This document shows positions 1 through 8,922 of a DNA stretch of 34,898 nt, piece after piece. The stretch's first letter is position 1, and each line of letters starts with the position of its first letter. Origin of the DNA: an uncultured Ilumatobacter sp. (GTDB lineage Bacteria > Actinomycetota > Acidimicrobiia > Acidimicrobiales > Ilumatobacteraceae); the NCBI GenBank assembly GCA_938044705.1, contig CALIOL010000025.1, positions 1 through 34,898 of the forward strand, in the 5' to 3' direction. The notes beneath the pieces are model-generated. The model was not told the DNA's origin. It searched no databases and saw nothing but the letters and a program-made list of their open reading frames with translations. The translations under genes and the position numbers were made by a program.

Positions 1-130
1 AGATCAGGTGATGCAGCCCGGTCACCCCGACGCCCGCTGAACCGAGGTACATGAGCGGCCGTGCCCGTACGTGGCTGAGCCCACTGAGCGCCTGGATCTG
101 GTCTGCTTCGTATGCGGTTTTCGTGCTCAT
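1..130 (-). CDS. DNA gyrase subunit B / ParE-like ATPase, N-terminus only (truncated by window edge)
   Basis: Reverse complement from ATG at 130 translates MSTKTAYEADQIQALSGLSHVRARPLMYLGSAGVGVTGLHHLI, matching the GyrB/ParE N-terminal pattern (YxAxxIQxLxGLxxVRxRPxMYIGS...GLHHL). Absent from the ORF track because it runs off the edge. Confidence 0.8.
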   Translation of the reverse strand, partial: MSTKTAYEADQIQALSGLSHVRARPLMYLGSAGVGVTGLHHLI

Positions 131-265
131 CCGAGCATTGAGAGTACGACGTCGCAACGCTCATCTCGGTGACCTCCGAGCGTGACTTTTGCCGCGTCCA
201 GGGCCATCGGCCGCCCGTTGCGGAGGCGACTCAAGGTGGCGGCCTGCAGCGTCGATACTTCACAT

Positions 266-2182
266 ATGAAAAGCAGACGATCGGGAGCATCGCGCACCTT
301 CGCAATGTTGCTGGCAATCGTGATCGCCGCATTCGCCGCACACGTTCAGACAGCGAACGAGTCGGTTGCCGAAGCCTCAGCGGTCGGCTTCCCGTCGGCG
401 TTCGAGCCGGTCGGCCCGCACCGGCTGGCCGACACCCGCCAACCCGATTGCTCGTGCACCCGCATCGACGGCCAGACCATCCGTGTGGACGTCGGCGGTA
501 CCGATGTCGTACCGCAAGAGATCACGGCAGCAGCCGTGACGGTCACCGTGACGCGCGGGTCGTCAGCCGGATTCGCCACGATCTACCCGAGTGGGAGCAG
601 CCGCCCCACCGCGTCGACCGTCAACTTCGCTGCATGGTCGAGTGCTGCGAACTCGACCATCGTCGGGGTCGGGTCCGACGGTGCCGTCGACGTGTTCGTG
701 AGCGCGAATGCTCACGTCATCGTCGACGTCACCGGCGTGTTCACTCGCTCAAGCCAGGCCACGAGCGGCAGATTCGTCTCGCTCAAGCCAACCCGATTGC
801 TCGATGGGCGCGAGCCCGACGCCCCGGTCGGACGGATGGCGCCAGGTTCGTCGGCAACCATCGCACTCCCGTCGTCCATTCCTTCCGACGCCACCGCTGT
901 GGCCGTCAACGTGACCAGCGTCTGGGCGCAACAGCGTGGCTACCTCACCGGGTTCGCCGCAGGAGGAGAGTCGCCGTCGACCTCATTCCTCAACGTGAAC
1001 GGCAACGGTCTCCCGGTTGCTGCCGCAGTGATCCTCCCGGTGTCGCCAGAGGGCATCACGATCACCAACACCGCGGGCGGGCGCCTGGCCATCGACCTCA
1101 CGGGTTACTTCACCGGGCCATCGGCGTCATCGTCGAGCGACGGCCTGTTCGTCGCGACCAGCCCGACTCGCCTGATCGACACGCGACTCGAGGATCGCCG
1201 ATTGTGGGCGAACGGTGCGATCGAAGTCGCCTCGCCCTACCCGAACGCGGCGGCACTGGTCACCAATGTCACGCTGACTCGTACCGATGCATCCGGCTTC
1301 GTCACGGCCTATCCGGCCGGAGCGACGCGCCCGGAGGTGTCGGCCCTCAACGCCTCCTGGCGCGATCAGACGATCCCCAACGCCGCGATCACCGCAGCGT
1401 CGCCCCGTGGCGTCGGCTACTACGCCTCGTTGAGCACTGACTTGATCGTCGACACGAACGGCTACTTCACGGGGCAACTCGTGCCTGCCACTCAACCGGT
1501 TCCGGCCAACACGACGGTTCCACGCCGTGTGCTCATGGTCGGCGACTCGACCCTCGCAGTCGTTCGCAACGTCGAGCGGACCCAAGACCTGTTCGTAGGG
1601 TTCGACCCGGTGCTCGATGCGGAAGGCTGCCGGCGTCTCGTCTGGCCGTCGTGTTGGAGTGACTCGGACTTCCGCACTCCGAACACGGTCGAGGAAGCGA
1701 TCCTCTCGACGCCGGGATATCTCGACGTCGTGGTCGTCATGGCCGGCTACAACGACTGGCACGACCCGTTCGGATCGTTCGTCGACACGATCATGCAGGC
1801 CGCCCGCTCCAAAGGCGCCCGGCAAGTCGTCTGGCTGACCTTCAGCCAAGGCCTCCAGCCCGAAACGAGCGCAGAGGCCATGGGGGTCTACGCAGAGAAC
1901 ACCCGCGACCTGTGGGCGTCGGCGCCGCGCCACCCAGACCTGTTCGTTGCCGACTGGCGTACCTACAACGCTCGGTCGTTCGGGTGGATGAGCGATGACG
2001 GGGTGCACCTCACCACCCGAGGCGGATTCGGTCTGGCCGACTACATCTCGCGCTGGATCGCACACTTGGATGGCCGGGCCTGCACCGCGCCGATGGATCC
2101 CGGCGGCGTCGTGCAGTCGCCGTGTCCGAATCCGAACACGTTGACTCGCGTCCCCGACATCGCAGGCCTCTACGGCGCATAA
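266..2182 (+). CDS. Secreted protein with three tandem 'PTRLxDTR...VDxxGYFTG' repeat domains and a C-terminal SGNH/GDSL-like hydrolase domain
   Basis: Start at internal ATG (MKSRRSGASRTFAMLLAIVIAAFAAHVQ signal peptide). Repeats HRLADTR / TRLLDGR / TRLIDTR. SGNH blocks VLMVGDSTLA, MAGYNDW, SDDGVHLTTRGG. Confidence 0.8.
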   Translation: MKSRRSGASRTFAMLLAIVIAAFAAHVQTANESVAEASAVGFPSAFEPVGPHRLADTRQPDCSCTRIDGQTIRVDVGGTDVVPQEITAAAVTVTVTRGSSAGFATIYPSGSSRPTASTVNFAAWSSAANSTIVGVGSDGAVDVFVSANAHVIVDVTGVFTRSSQATSGRFVSLKPTRLLDGREPDAPVGRMAPGSSATIALPSSIPSDATAVAVNVTSVWAQQRGYLTGFAAGGESPSTSFLNVNGNGLPVAAAVILPVSPEGITITNTAGGRLAIDLTGYFTGPSASSSSDGLFVATSPTRLIDTRLEDRRLWANGAIEVASPYPNAAALVTNVTLTRTDASGFVTAYPAGATRPEVSALNASWRDQTIPNAAITAASPRGVGYYASLSTDLIVDTNGYFTGQLVPATQPVPANTTVPRRVLMVGDSTLAVVRNVERTQDLFVGFDPVLDAEGCRRLVWPSCWSDSDFRTPNTVEEAILSTPGYLDVVVVMAGYNDWHDPFGSFVDTIMQAARSKGARQVVWLTFSQGLQPETSAEAMGVYAENTRDLWASAPRHPDLFVADWRTYNARSFGWMSDDGVHLTTRGGFGLADYISRWIAHLDGRACTAPMDPGGVVQSPCPNPNTLTRVPDIAGLYGA

Positions 2183-2260
2183 TCGAACGGCTCGGACGCC
2201 CATCGCTGAGAAATCGAGAAATCCGAGAACCAACTCGTTGGTGGCTGCGTACAGGTGGGC

Positions 2261-3031
2261 ATGACTGAGAACACCGCCCCCACCACCGCCCCCAAGAACC
2301 CGTCCAAGACCAGCGCCTCCACCTGGATGAAGCGAGGTCTCGTTGCAGCACTCGCCTTCGTTGCGCTCGGCTACGGCGCCATCTTCTTCTACGCCAACGT
2401 CATCAACGACGCCCCAGACGCGCTCGACAGCAGCGACCTGTCCGACGCAGTCGCCGTGAACGTTGCGGAGTCCGGCGACGGGTCGGCATCCGAAGCCAGC
2501 GCTGCGGTCGAGTTCGACGGAGTCTGGGTGCCGACGGCGGCCTCGGAGTTCGGCTACCGAGTCGACGAAGTCCTCGGCGGCGTGAACGTCACCGCGGTCG
2601 GCCGGAGCAACGAGATCGAAGGTGCACTGACCATCGACGGGACCACGGCGTCGATCGATGCGACCGTGCAGGTCGACAGCATCGAGAGCGACGACAGCCG
2701 TCGAGACGGTGCCTTCCGCAACAACATCATGGACACTGCGTCGTTCCCGACTGCCAGCTTCCGCACCACCGAGGCGATCGACTTCGGTGCCATCCCCGCT
2801 GACGGAGACCAGGTCACAGCGACCGCTACCGGCGAGCTGACGCTCAAGGGTGTGACGCTGCCGGTCACCTTCGAGGTCACCGCCCAGGCGACCGCTGGCA
2901 GCATCGGCGTGCTCGGCAACATCCCGATCACGTTCACCGACTTCGGTATCGATAACCCGTCGAACCCGGCGGTCAGCCTCGAAGACGACGGCGTCGTCGA
3001 GTTCGTGCTCGTGTTCGAGCGCCAGGCCTGA
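2261..3031 (+). CDS. YceI family protein with N-terminal membrane anchor
   Basis: One TM segment, then FDGVWVPTAASEFGYRVDEVLGGVNVTAVGRSNEIEGALTIDG...DTASFPTASFRTTEAIDFG...TGELTLKGVTLPVTFEV, typical of YceI. Confidence 0.85.
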   Translation: MTENTAPTTAPKNPSKTSASTWMKRGLVAALAFVALGYGAIFFYANVINDAPDALDSSDLSDAVAVNVAESGDGSASEASAAVEFDGVWVPTAASEFGYRVDEVLGGVNVTAVGRSNEIEGALTIDGTTASIDATVQVDSIESDDSRRDGAFRNNIMDTASFPTASFRTTEAIDFGAIPADGDQVTATATGELTLKGVTLPVTFEVTAQATAGSIGVLGNIPITFTDFGIDNPSNPAVSLEDDGVVEFVLVFERQA

Positions 3032-3069
3032 CTCGTACCGGAGACCCGGTCGGGCGCGATCATCGCCCG

Positions 3070-3975
3070 ATGCACTTCTCGACACCGACCCTGACCGACG
3101 ACGAGTTGGCGGCGCTCGAAGCCCAGGTTCAATCCGGGCTCGAGCGCCGCTCGCTTGCTGGGTTGAACGTGCTCGGATTCGGCGAGATCGGGGTAGCGAT
3201 CGGATACCCAGATCACGAACCCACCGCTGTGGTGAAGCGCATTCCGGCCGTGAAGGACCGAAGCGAGCTCGAGTCGTGGTTCGCCTACCTGGAGGACTAC
3301 GAAGCGCTGGTCGGCGAACACGTTGACGTCGCTCCCACGGAGAAGCGGATGATCGAGAGTGGGGACGGCCGGTGGGCCGGATACCTGATTCAGCCTCGGT
3401 ATCCAGCGAACGTGCTCGTCGAGAACATCCTCGGTGCGGAAGAACCGACCCCGGACCATCCGATCGTCGTCGCCGTCCGCGACGTCGCACTTGCGGCGAT
3501 CGAGGACGGACGAGCGGCAATCGACACCCAGTTCTCGAACTTCGTGTGGATCGACGGTGCGCTCACCACCATCGATTGCGGGTCGCCCTTCTTGTATCAC
3601 CCCGACGGTTCACCCGACTACCGAGTCGGCGCGTACAGCGACGCGATGCCCGCCGCGCTTCGTCCGGTCGTCTTGAAGCTCGCCACCAAGATCAGCTCCG
3701 AGGTCGGAACCCCCACCGGCAATCTGGAGCTTGCGGCGCTGAGCATCGTGCGCATCGAACAGCAACGCTGGCTCGACAGCGTGCTCGCCACCTTCAACCA
3801 ACGGCTCGACGACCCGATCGACACCGCAGCAGTGATGGCACGATTCGACAAGCTCCACGGCGAAATGCGGCAGATCAAGCGACTCGGCAAGCTGCAGCGG
3901 GCCTGGCTCGAGAAGGTTCGCCGACGTCGCTACGAGTTCTTCATCACCGACTCGTTCACCGGCGAGGTCTTGTAG
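3070..3975 (+). CDS. Conserved hypothetical protein, possibly kinase-like fold
   Basis: Long ORF with coding-like composition. AVVKRIPAVKD and 'TQFSNFVWIDGALTTIDCGSPF' vaguely resemble the Lys and DxD regions of protein/aminoglycoside kinase-like folds; no confident family. Confidence 0.55.
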   Translation: MHFSTPTLTDDELAALEAQVQSGLERRSLAGLNVLGFGEIGVAIGYPDHEPTAVVKRIPAVKDRSELESWFAYLEDYEALVGEHVDVAPTEKRMIESGDGRWAGYLIQPRYPANVLVENILGAEEPTPDHPIVVAVRDVALAAIEDGRAAIDTQFSNFVWIDGALTTIDCGSPFLYHPDGSPDYRVGAYSDAMPAALRPVVLKLATKISSEVGTPTGNLELAALSIVRIEQQRWLDSVLATFNQRLDDPIDTAAVMARFDKLHGEMRQIKRLGKLQRAWLEKVRRRRYEFFITDSFTGEVL

Positions 3976-4046
3976 TCGAGCCGTCCGAGTCGAGTCGCTC
4001 AGCGACGGGTCCGTACGATCTCGGTGACGACGAAAAGGGGATTTCG

Positions 4047-5345
4047 ATGTCGGACCGTGACCAATCAGGACTCGACGGAGCCGTGTCGGTCGACGACGTC
4101 GACTTCTTCGATCCGGGAATCAACGATTGCCCGTATCACGCCTATCAGGCGCTGCGCGATGACGCCCCGGTCTGGTTCGATCCACGGCTCCAGGGTTACG
4201 TCATCACCCGTCACGACGACGTGCGAGCCGTGCTCACCGACACGGAACGCTTCGCAAACTCTCGCGACAAGAACGCTCGCAGCCGGAGCACGTCGCCGAA
4301 GATCTTGTCGCTGTACGAAGAGAAGGGGTGGGTGCCTGCGCCGACACTCGCCGGTCGCGATGACCCGAACCATCGCGAGATGCGAGCGTTGTTCAACCAC
4401 GCGTTCCGGCCGAAGCGAATCAGCGCGTTGGAACCCGAGATCAGTCGCGTTGCCGACGAACTGTTCGACGGTTTCATCGACGACGGCAGGTGCGACTGGG
4501 TCAGCCAGTTCGCTGTGCCGCTCCCGCTCATCATCATCGGGGTCCAGATGGGCGCCGATCCGGCGGACATCTGGCGGATCAAGGCGTGGACCGACGCATG
4601 GGTGCAGCGACTCGGGCTGATGCAGACCCCGGAGGAGGTCGTGTGGTCGACCGAGATGGAGATCGAAGCGCAGCACTACTTCCAACCCATCTTCGAACGG
4701 CTCCGGGCAGAACCCGACGACACCCTGCTCTCCGATCTCGTCAACACCGAGATCCCGGAGTGGGGCCGGTGCCTGACCGACGAGGAACTCCACGCCGAGA
4801 TGATGGCCGACACCTTCGTAGGTGGCTCCGAGACCAGCACGAACGCGTTGTCCGGCGGCGTGCGACTTCTTATCGAGCACCCGAACCAGTGGGACCGTCT
4901 GAAGAGCGACCCCGCCACCTACCTGCCCGTGCTCGTCGAGGAGGTGCTCAGACTCGAGTCGCCGGTGCAGCGGCTGTCGCGCACGGCTGTCGTCGACGTC
5001 GACCTTCACGGGGTGACGATCCCGGCGGGTTCCACCGTGCTGATCGGCTACGCCGCCGCGAACCGCGACGACCGCATCTTCGAAGAAGCCGACGCGTTCG
5101 ACCTCGACAGAGGCGACGCCAAGAAGCATCTGGCGTTCGGATTCGGTACACACTTCTGCCTCGGCGCCCCACTTGCGCGACGCGAACTGCTGCACGGCTT
5201 CACCGCGCTCGTCGAACGCATCGACGAGATGTGGTTTCTCCCGACGACGGACCTCACGATCGCCCCGAACTACTTCCTCCGAGCGCTCCAGAAACTCGAG
5301 ATCGGCTTCTCCCCAGCGGCGCGGACGGGGAACGGCTCGCCGTGA
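4047..5345 (+). CDS. Cytochrome P450
   Basis: FVGGSETS I-helix, ExxR (EVLRLESP), heme motif FGFGTHFCLGAPLAR. Start at ATG 4047. Confidence 0.93.
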   Translation: MSDRDQSGLDGAVSVDDVDFFDPGINDCPYHAYQALRDDAPVWFDPRLQGYVITRHDDVRAVLTDTERFANSRDKNARSRSTSPKILSLYEEKGWVPAPTLAGRDDPNHREMRALFNHAFRPKRISALEPEISRVADELFDGFIDDGRCDWVSQFAVPLPLIIIGVQMGADPADIWRIKAWTDAWVQRLGLMQTPEEVVWSTEMEIEAQHYFQPIFERLRAEPDDTLLSDLVNTEIPEWGRCLTDEELHAEMMADTFVGGSETSTNALSGGVRLLIEHPNQWDRLKSDPATYLPVLVEEVLRLESPVQRLSRTAVVDVDLHGVTIPAGSTVLIGYAAANRDDRIFEEADAFDLDRGDAKKHLAFGFGTHFCLGAPLARRELLHGFTALVERIDEMWFLPTTDLTIAPNYFLRALQKLEIGFSPAARTGNGSP

Positions 5346-6766
5346 CGAACCCGTTCGATGCCGTGCCCGACCTTGACGAGCCGTGGGGCGCCAAGAGAAA
5401 GTTCGAGCACATGCCGCTGGGTCGGGCGGTCGACATGGGGTCGGCCGACGACGGAACACCCTTGATCGACCCGCGCATCTTCGACAGCAGCGAGTTCCGT
5501 CGCAACCCGTACCCGTACTACCGGATCATGCGCGACCACTACCCGGTGTTCCACGACCGATTGCACAACTGCTACTACGTCACCCGCTACACCGACATCG
5601 AGGCCGCGTACTTCGACGAAATCGGCTTCAACACGATCCCCAAGGGGTCGTCGTCCGGAGTGCTCGGCAACACGCAGCTCGAACTGAGCGGGCTCGAACA
5701 TCGGCGGCGCCGTAACATCTACGGCCGCCACCTCGTCGGTGCGGCATTGACCAAACGGCTCCCGGCCCTGCGTTCGATGGCCGAGGACCTCATCGACCAA
5801 TGGTCGCTTCCCGACAACCCGAAGGGTGTCGAGGTCGACGGCGACACGATGGTCGTCGAGCTGGGTCGGGCGTTCGCGAACGAGTTCCCGATCGGTGTCG
5901 TCGCCCAGGTGCTCGGCATCCCGGGTGATGCCCGCCAGCAGTTCAACTGGTGGTACGACGCGATGATGGCGGGCCTCGGTGGCAGCGACACGCATCACGA
6001 CGGTCTGCTCGCCCGACAGGACCTCGAGAACTACGTCGCCACGTTGGTCGAGGAGCGACGAACGGCGCCGACGTACTTGTACGACGAGGACGGCAACGAG
6101 ATCTGCAAGGACATCATCTCCGAGTTGTGCCACGCCGAGATCGACGGCGACGTCATGTCCACCGAGGAGATCACCTCCTTCGTCGCGCTCGTCGTCGGCG
6201 GAGGCGGTGAAACGACCCGCGGGGCGATCCTCAACCTCTGGTACCTGCTGCTGCAACACCCCGACCAGTACCAGGCCGTGCTCGACGACCCGAGCCTCTG
6301 GAAGGCGGCATTCCACGAAATGCTGCGGCACTCGACGTCGATCGGCGGGCAACCCCGCCACAACACCTTTGACATCGAGCTGCACGGGGTCTCGATCCCA
6401 GCCGGGTCACTCGTCCACATGGTCGACGTCTCGGCGAACCACGACGACCGTGTGTTCGACGAGCCCGAGCGTTTCGACATCTTCCGCGACGACCTCTACA
6501 GCGACAAGATCCTCCGATCAGGTCACGACCAGGACGGTCGTCGAAGCCACATGGCCTTCGGCGTCGGCCCGCACCTGTGCCCGGGTGCGTGGATCTCGGA
6601 GCAGGAGACCGTGATCGGAGCTCGCGTGCTCAGCGAACGGTTCGCGAACGTCGAACTCGCCGTCGACCGCATGCCGACAGACATCGACGAAATGTCACTT
6701 GCTCCCATCGGGCTCGGGTCGATCCGTCAGCTCTGGTTGCGCGTGGAGATGACTCGTCAGTCGTGA
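5342..6766 (+). CDS. Cytochrome P450
   Basis: GTG start overlapping the preceding TGA (GTGA). VVGGGGETT I-helix, EMLRHST ExxR, heme motif FGVGPHLCPGAWIS. Confidence 0.92.
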   Translation: MTNPFDAVPDLDEPWGAKRKFEHMPLGRAVDMGSADDGTPLIDPRIFDSSEFRRNPYPYYRIMRDHYPVFHDRLHNCYYVTRYTDIEAAYFDEIGFNTIPKGSSSGVLGNTQLELSGLEHRRRRNIYGRHLVGAALTKRLPALRSMAEDLIDQWSLPDNPKGVEVDGDTMVVELGRAFANEFPIGVVAQVLGIPGDARQQFNWWYDAMMAGLGGSDTHHDGLLARQDLENYVATLVEERRTAPTYLYDEDGNEICKDIISELCHAEIDGDVMSTEEITSFVALVVGGGGETTRGAILNLWYLLLQHPDQYQAVLDDPSLWKAAFHEMLRHSTSIGGQPRHNTFDIELHGVSIPAGSLVHMVDVSANHDDRVFDEPERFDIFRDDLYSDKILRSGHDQDGRRSHMAFGVGPHLCPGAWISEQETVIGARVLSERFANVELAVDRMPTDIDEMSLAPIGLGSIRQLWLRVEMTRQS

Positions 6767-8073
6767 TCGGAGCGGGCACGTACGACCCCGGAACGGGTGC
6801 AGAGGACGAGCCGCTTGCGGCAGGCGGCTATCGCACGTACGAGGTCTTTCAGCGTGAGCGCGTCGGCGAGTCCGCCCCTGACCTCACACCGCGACAACTC
6901 ATTGGCGACGAGATGCTCACCGACCCGTATCCGACCCTTGCGAAGATGCGCGAGCACTCACCCTGCTACCGCGACTGGATCGGCAACCGGTTCTGGGTGA
7001 CCCGCTACGACGATGTCACCTCGGTGTTCGCCGACGACGCGAACTACCGATCGCGTTCGGCGCGGGGGTGGGCAGGTGTACCCCAGTACGGCCGCGACCT
7101 GGGCAGTGAGCTGCCGGTGCTCTGGGCTCGCAGCAACCGGATCGATGCACATCTCGAACGGATCGTCGAGCGCATGATCGCCGAGTTGCGGGATCGCCCA
7201 GACCTCGCCACAGCGTTTGCTGCACGCCTCCCACTGGAGTTGTGGGGTGCGATGCTCGACCTCGCCGGTGATGATCTGGCCGCGTTCTCCGGCCGACTCT
7301 GGAGGATGCGGCGAAGCACGGGGTGGGACGAGCGAAGCCGGATCGACGGGCACCGAGCCCGAGCGGAGCTCGAGGTCTCGATGGGTGTGCTGCTCGAGGC
7401 GCGCCGTCACGACCCGGGTGACGACCTCATCAGCGCGCTTGCAACCCTCGAACTCGTCGGCGAACCCGTCACTGCCGCCGACGTCGTGGCGACCATCTTC
7501 GAATCCGACGACGACACGCTCCACGGAGGCGTGGCCAACCTGTGGTTCCAGCTGCTGACGAATCGCGAGCAACTCGCCGTCGTGGAGCGAGCGCCTCGCC
7601 TCGCGAAACAGGCGTGGCACGAGGCGCTGCGTCACAGCCCGCCGGTCCACACCGCAGCGCGGTTCGCTCGACACGAAGTCGAGCGATTCGGACGGCTCAT
7701 CCCCGACGGTGCGCTCGTGGCGTGCTCGGCCGCAGCCGCAAACCGCGATCCGCGGGTGTTCGCCGATCCGGACCGATTCCTCGTCGAACGTCCCGACCTG
7801 TGCCAGCGAGAGCCTCGCGGGCAGTATCGAGCCGATGGGCTGGCGTCCGGTATCGCGTTCGGTCTCGGCCGACCGTCGGTGCACCCAGCGCTCCCGAAAG
7901 AGCGGCCGCGTTCTTCCTACGCCATCGTGCGCGACATCGCAGTGACCGCCACGCGCATGTTGCTCGACGCACACCCCGGTATCCGTCTCGCCGATGGAGC
8001 CTCGCCGAAGCTGCGCTCATTACGACTGGGCGAGATGTACACGTGTTGGGAGCTCCCGGTCGACCTGGGTTGA
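6763..8073 (+). CDS. Cytochrome P450 homolog lacking the conserved heme-thiolate cysteine (degenerate or accessory P450-like protein)
   Basis: GTG start overlapping preceding TGA (GTGA). P450-like throughout (MLTDPYPTLAKMREHSPCYRDW, EALRHSPPVHTAARFARHEVERFGRLIPDGALVACSAAAANRDPRVFADPDRF), but the heme loop reads FGLGRPSVHP (Cys replaced by Val) and the I-helix reads FESDDDT. Confidence 0.82.
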   Translation: MIGAGTYDPGTGAEDEPLAAGGYRTYEVFQRERVGESAPDLTPRQLIGDEMLTDPYPTLAKMREHSPCYRDWIGNRFWVTRYDDVTSVFADDANYRSRSARGWAGVPQYGRDLGSELPVLWARSNRIDAHLERIVERMIAELRDRPDLATAFAARLPLELWGAMLDLAGDDLAAFSGRLWRMRRSTGWDERSRIDGHRARAELEVSMGVLLEARRHDPGDDLISALATLELVGEPVTAADVVATIFESDDDTLHGGVANLWFQLLTNREQLAVVERAPRLAKQAWHEALRHSPPVHTAARFARHEVERFGRLIPDGALVACSAAAANRDPRVFADPDRFLVERPDLCQREPRGQYRADGLASGIAFGLGRPSVHPALPKERPRSSYAIVRDIAVTATRMLLDAHPGIRLADGASPKLRSLRLGEMYTCWELPVDLG

Positions 8074-8083
8074 CCCGCAGCGG

Positions 8084-8854
8084 TCAGAGCTCTTCAGGAG
8101 GCGGAAGCACGCACGGTTCGCCGGCATACAACCCGATGTTGTTCCCCGAGCGCCCGTTCGGACCTTCCTCGAGGAGTTCAACCAGGACCTGAGCAACCTG
8201 CTCCGGCTGCATCCACGTAGCGACGTAGTCCGCTGGCGGGTCGTCGCCGAGCCACCCCCGCAGCATTTCGGTGTCGGTGGCGCCCATGCACAGATTGTTG
8301 ACGCGCACGTGATGACGAGCCAGCGAACGAGCCCAGTCGAAGGTCAAGCCGTTCAACGCCCACTTCGACGCGTTGTACAGGTCCATCGCGCCGTGCCCGT
8401 GGTGCAGGTGACAGCCCGGTCCAGGCTTCACGTGATCTGTGGAGACGTTGACGATCTCGCCACCACCGCGTTCGATCATGATCGGGGCGACCGCACGCCC
8501 GAACAGGAACGCGCCCTTCGTGTTCGACCCCACCATGCGATCGAAATCGGCGACCGCAGTAGCCCACGTGTCCTCCGGCCCCGATGCGATCACCTCGCCG
8601 GCGTTGTTCACGCAGATGTCGACGCCGCCATGTTCGGCGCAGGTTGCGTCCACGACCACCCGGACGTGCTCGGGGTCCCCGACGTCGCCGACATGGGCCG
8701 TGCCTCCGATCGCATCGGCGACTGCTGCCACCGACTTCTGGCGATCGGTGACCACCACCGTGCAGCCCTCCGCAGCGAGTCGTTGCGCAAACGCCCGGCC
8801 GATCCCCTGTGCGGCGCCCGTGACGATGGCGACGCGTTCTGCAAGCTGGCCCAT
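8084..8854 (-). CDS. SDR family NAD(P)-dependent oxidoreductase
   Basis: TGAAQGIGRA cofactor motif, NNAG, YNASK catalytic motif. Confidence 0.92.
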   Translation of the reverse strand: MGQLAERVAIVTGAAQGIGRAFAQRLAAEGCTVVVTDRQKSVAAVADAIGGTAHVGDVGDPEHVRVVVDATCAEHGGVDICVNNAGEVIASGPEDTWATAVADFDRMVGSNTKGAFLFGRAVAPIMIERGGGEIVNVSTDHVKPGPGCHLHHGHGAMDLYNASKWALNGLTFDWARSLARHHVRVNNLCMGATDTEMLRGWLGDDPPADYVATWMQPEQVAQVLVELLEEGPNGRSGNNIGLYAGEPCVLPPPEEL

Positions 8855-8922
8855 CGGCGCATCTTCGCAGAGCGCTGTGCTCCCGGTCGCTGCGGACGGG
8901 GCGGTGAACGTACCGTTCGAAC

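Noticed and set aside
1127-3520. Long minus-strand ORF (797 aa)
   Set aside because: Antisense to the SGNH, YceI and hypothetical genes; Arg/Asp/Val-rich translation with no domain logic, typical of high-GC antisense frames.
7840-7900. Cys loss in the third P450 as a frameshift artefact
   Set aside because: The frame before and after the loop (ADGLASGIAFGLG... and ...SSYAIVRDIAVTATRMLLDAHPG) is continuous and P450-like, so no compensating frameshift is needed; sequencing error cannot be fully excluded.
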